Assembly: GCA_018262775.1 (NCBI GenBank)
Contig: JADFDU010000055.1
Span: 43,132-107,131 of the forward strand
DNA from: Rhodocyclaceae bacterium
GTDB lineage: Bacteria; Pseudomonadota; Gammaproteobacteria; Burkholderiales; Rhodocyclaceae
Reading direction: 5' to 3'
Length of the DNA: 64,000 nt
The notes beneath the pieces are model-generated. The model was not told the DNA's origin and did not search any database. It saw only the letters and a program-made list of their open reading frames with translations. Positions 62,056 to 64,000 of this stretch are shown here, in pieces. The stretch's first letter is position 1; each line of letters begins with the position of its first letter. The position numbers and the translations under genes were made by a program.

Positions 62056-62358
62056 ATGTCAGAGAAGCACCCGGAAAACTTCATCGTCGTCGGCATGACA
62101 CTGGACGGAAAGAAGTTCCGCCCCAGCGACTGGGCCGAACGTCTGTGCGGCATCATGTCGGCCTTCGGTGCCGACCACCGCATGAGCTACTCTCCCTATG
62201 TGCGGCCCGGCCTCCATCTCGGCGAAAAGTGCGTGTATGTCGCGGCCCGCCTCTACGAAGTCGAACCGCTGGCCTACAACTTCCTCGCGGGTTTTGCCAA
62301 AGACAACGAGCTTCAGGTGATCAATACGGGCCGGCCGGACGCCATGGCGGACGACTGA
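62056..62358 (+). CDS. DUF3579 protein
   Basis: A 100-residue protein. KKFRPSDWAERLCGIMSAFG and YSPYVRPG are typical of DUF3579, a small family of beta/gammaproteobacteria with unknown function, commonly near argF/argG or rpsT. The start follows the leader hairpin. It is convergent with rpsT and shares a terminator with it. Confidence 0.85.
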   Translation: MSEKHPENFIVVGMTLDGKKFRPSDWAERLCGIMSAFGADHRMSYSPYVRPGLHLGEKCVYVAARLYEVEPLAYNFLAGFAKDNELQVINTGRPDAMADD

Positions 62359-62363
62359 AAAGA

Positions 62364-62391
62364 AAATGGCGGCCGGAACCGGCCGCCATTT
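62364..62391. terminator. Terminator between DUF3579 and rpsT
   Basis: AAATGGCGGCCGG (62364-62376) and CCGGCCGCCATTT (62379-62391) form a 13-bp stem with a 2-nt loop. On the minus strand it is followed by further T bases, so it mainly serves rpsT. Confidence 0.8.
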
Positions 62392-62409
62392 GCAGGGACT
62401 TGCCTGGTC

Positions 62410-62670
62410 TTACAGCGCCTTGATGGCGGCAGACAGGCGGCTCTTGTGACGAGCCGCCTTGTTCTTGTGGATGATCCTCTTGTCCGCGATGCTGTCGATG
62501 GTGCTCATCGTCTCGCTGAGGACTTTCTGGGCGGCTACCTTGTCGCCGGCAGCAATCGCCTTGCGCACGCTCTTGATGGCGGTGCGCAGTTCGGAACGCT
62601 GGCTGAAATTGCGGGCGCGGCGCTTGATCGCCTGACGGGCACGCTTGCGGGCTTGTGCGGAATTGGCCAT
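62410..62670 (-). CDS. rpsT: 30S ribosomal protein S20
   Basis: An 86-residue, Lys/Arg-rich protein beginning [20 protein letters not shown] and forming a three-helix bundle that binds 16S rRNA. Length and composition match S20. It has a clear promoter (62732-62704) and a terminator 20 bp downstream, and is divergent from murJ. Confidence 0.98.
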   Translation of the reverse strand: MANSAQARKRARQAIKRRARNFSQRSELRTAIKSVRKAIAAGDKVAAQKVLSETMSTIDSIADKRIIHKNKAARHKSRLSAAIKAL

Positions 62671-62703
62671 GTGAAAGTCTGCTAAGGCTTGGAAAAGGGG
62701 CGA

Positions 62704-62732
62704 ATTTTATGCCCTTTCCAGCCCGAATGCAA
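62704..62732 (-). promoter_or_regulatory. Promoter of rpsT
   Basis: TTGCAT (62732-62727), 17 bp, TAAAAT (62709-62704; 5 of 6 matches). The implied start is about 28 bp before the ATG. Confidence 0.6.
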
Positions 62733-62770
62733 GCTGCGCGGCAGACCATCAAAGCCGATACCATTGCGGC

Positions 62771-64000
62771 ATGAATCTGCTCAAGGTCCTCGCCACGGTC
62801 AGCACCATGACCCTGCTGTCGCGCATTCTGGGCTTTGTGCGCGATTTCGTCATTGCCCGGGCTTTTGGCGCCGGCGTCGCCACCGACGCCTTTTTCGTCG
62901 CCTTCCGCCTGCCCAACCTGTTGCGGCGCATGTTCGCCGAAGGCGCCTTTTCGCAGGCTTTCGTGCCAATCATGGCCGAATACAAGAACCAGCGGGAGGC
63001 GGAGGAAACCCGCCGTCTGGCCGACCATGTCGCCACGCTGCTCTTTCTGGCACTGCTGGCGGTCACCCTCCTCGGCATCGCCGTCACACCCGTGCTGATT
63101 TACATCTCCGCGCCGGGCTTTGCAGCTGATGCCGCCAAGTTCGAACTGACCGTGGAATTGACGCGCATCGCCTTCCCCTACATCCTCTTCATCTCGCTGG
63201 TTTCGCTGTCCGGCGGCATCCTCAACACCTGGAGCCGCTTCGCCGTGCCGGCCTTCACGCCCGTACTGCTCAATTTGGCGTTTATCGGCATGGCGCTCTT
63301 CGCCGCACCCTATTTCGACCCGCCGGTGCTGGTGCTGGCCTGGGCGGTGCTGCTCGGCGGCGTGCTGCAGCTTGCCCTGCAGATACCCTTCCTGGCGAAG
63401 ATCGGCATGCTGCCGCGATTTTCCTTCTCGCTCGCCGATGCAGGCGTCAAGCGCATCCTCAAGCTGATGCTGCCGGCCCTGCTTGGTGTCTCCGTCACAC
63501 AGATCTCGTTGCTCATCAACACCATCTTCGCCTCCTTCCTGCCCAGCGGCAGCGTCTCCTGGTTGTATTATGCCGACCGGCTGATGGAATTCCCCGCCGG
63601 CCTGCTCGGCGCGGCGCTGGGCACCATCCTGCTGCCCAGCCTCGCCAAGAGCCATGCCGACAAAGATCACGGCGAGTTTTCCGCCCTGCTTGACTGGGGG
63701 CTGCGGCTCACCTTTCTGCTGACCCTGCCGGCGGCGCTGGCGCTGGCGCTCCTGGCCGTCCCCTTGCTCTCGACCCTGTTCAACTACGGCGCCTTCCAGG
63801 CCGATGACGTGCTGAAGACGCGCGACGCCCTGATGGCCTATAGCGTGGGCCTCACCGGCCTTATCCTCGTCAAGGTGCTGGCGCCGGGCTTCTATGCACG
63901 GCAGAATATCCGCACGCCGGTGAAGATCGCCCTCTTCACGCTGGCTGCCACGCAGGTGATGAACGCCATTTTCATCATGCCGTTGCAGCACGCCGGCCTG
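62771..64000 (+). CDS. murJ: Lipid II flippase MurJ, N-terminal part (runs off right edge)
   Basis: The ATG at 62771 opens an uninterrupted frame of 410 codons to the window edge. It starts [21 protein letters not shown] with the family motif [20 protein letters not shown] and has repeated hydrophobic helices, as expected for a 14-helix MATE/MOP flippase that moves lipid II across the inner membrane. A full protein is about 510 residues, so roughly the last 100 residues are outside. Divergent from rpsT, a common arrangement. Confidence 0.96.
   Translation, partial: MNLLKVLATVSTMTLLSRILGFVRDFVIARAFGAGVATDAFFVAFRLPNLLRRMFAEGAFSQAFVPIMAEYKNQREAEETRRLADHVATLLFLALLAVTLLGIAVTPVLIYISAPGFAADAAKFELTVELTRIAFPYILFISLVSLSGGILNTWSRFAVPAFTPVLLNLAFIGMALFAAPYFDPPVLVLAWAVLLGGVLQLALQIPFLAKIGMLPRFSFSLADAGVKRILKLMLPALLGVSVTQISLLINTIFASFLPSGSVSWLYYADRLMEFPAGLLGAALGTILLPSLAKSHADKDHGEFSALLDWGLRLTFLLTLPAALALALLAVPLLSTLFNYGAFQADDVLKTRDALMAYSVGLTGLILVKVLAPGFYARQNIRTPVKIALFTLAATQVMNAIFIMPLQHAGL

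Noticed and set aside
62321..63991. 556-codon minus-strand frame opposite murJ
   Set aside because: Low-complexity Gln/Gly-rich translation, antisense shadow of murJ.

Overview
This 64-kb window looks like a chromosomal core segment of a high-GC betaproteobacterium, most likely of the order Rhodocyclales. The evidence is gene order and protein type: grpE-dnaK-dnaJ under sigma-32-like promoters; the block leuB-asd-fimV-truA-trpF-trpB-trpA-accD-folC-dedD-cvpA-purF-metZ; trxA-rho-rpmE; the argD-argF-argG block; and rpsT divergent from murJ. No rRNA, tRNA, CRISPR array, intact insertion sequence or prophage was seen. Taxonomy is inferred from gene content, not from a marker gene search.

Layout. 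1-4489: a truncated Ser/Thr protein kinase divergent from the Hsp70 cluster. 4795-7324: a lone periplasmic amino-acid-binding protein and cysS. 7511-11620: a periplasmic/envelope group (TPR-NTF2 protein, L,D-transpeptidase, two cyclophilins, lpxH). 11617-27117 (all minus): metZ behind a SAM-II riboswitch, purF, cvpA, dedD-type SPOR protein, folC, accD, trpA, trpB, trpF, truA, an orphan EcfT-like protein, fimV, asd and leuB. 27186-30886 is the most accessory-looking stretch: an entericidin-like lipoprotein, a truncated copy of a small membrane protein gene, a soluble chemoreceptor with a CZB domain, the full-length copy of that small gene, and an MFS transporter pseudogene with three lesions. 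30940-41301 (mostly minus): DUF465 protein, aroC, fadD, a CBS protein, an AddA/AddB-like recombination helicase-nuclease pair and fdxA. 41617-47077 (plus): trxA, rho, rpmE, an ArnT-like glycosyltransferase and pgi. 47078-51817: orn, an M48 protease, phhB, rsgA, a TRIC/UPF0126 channel and a metallo-beta-lactamase-fold protein. 51879-56660: thiolase, CobD/CbiB-like protein, CoA pyrophosphatase, retropepsin-like protease, a class I glutamine amidotransferase and yajQ. 56688-64000: ppnP, DUF2788, argG, argF, argD, an orphan ParA, a short hypothetical gene, DUF3579, rpsT and the start of murJ.

How the genes work together. Most encode housekeeping functions: protein folding, amino-acid biosynthesis (Trp, Arg, Leu, Met, Lys/Thr via asd), purine and folate synthesis, fatty-acid initiation and degradation, RNA turnover and transcription termination, recombination, and peptidoglycan/LPS assembly. 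The strongest regulatory find is a self-contained unit in front of metZ: a TTGACA promoter at the purF stop codon, a SAM-II (SAM-alpha) aptamer, then a strong intrinsic terminator. Other points of interest are the near-consensus sigma-32 promoter overlapping the grpE stop codon, the partial gene duplication flanking the chemoreceptor, tandem genes that seem to share a C-terminal NTF2-like domain, a palindrome in the fimV promoter region, and leuCD missing from where related genomes usually carry them. I did not find a convincing wholly new multi-gene system; the window is mainly conserved core genome.
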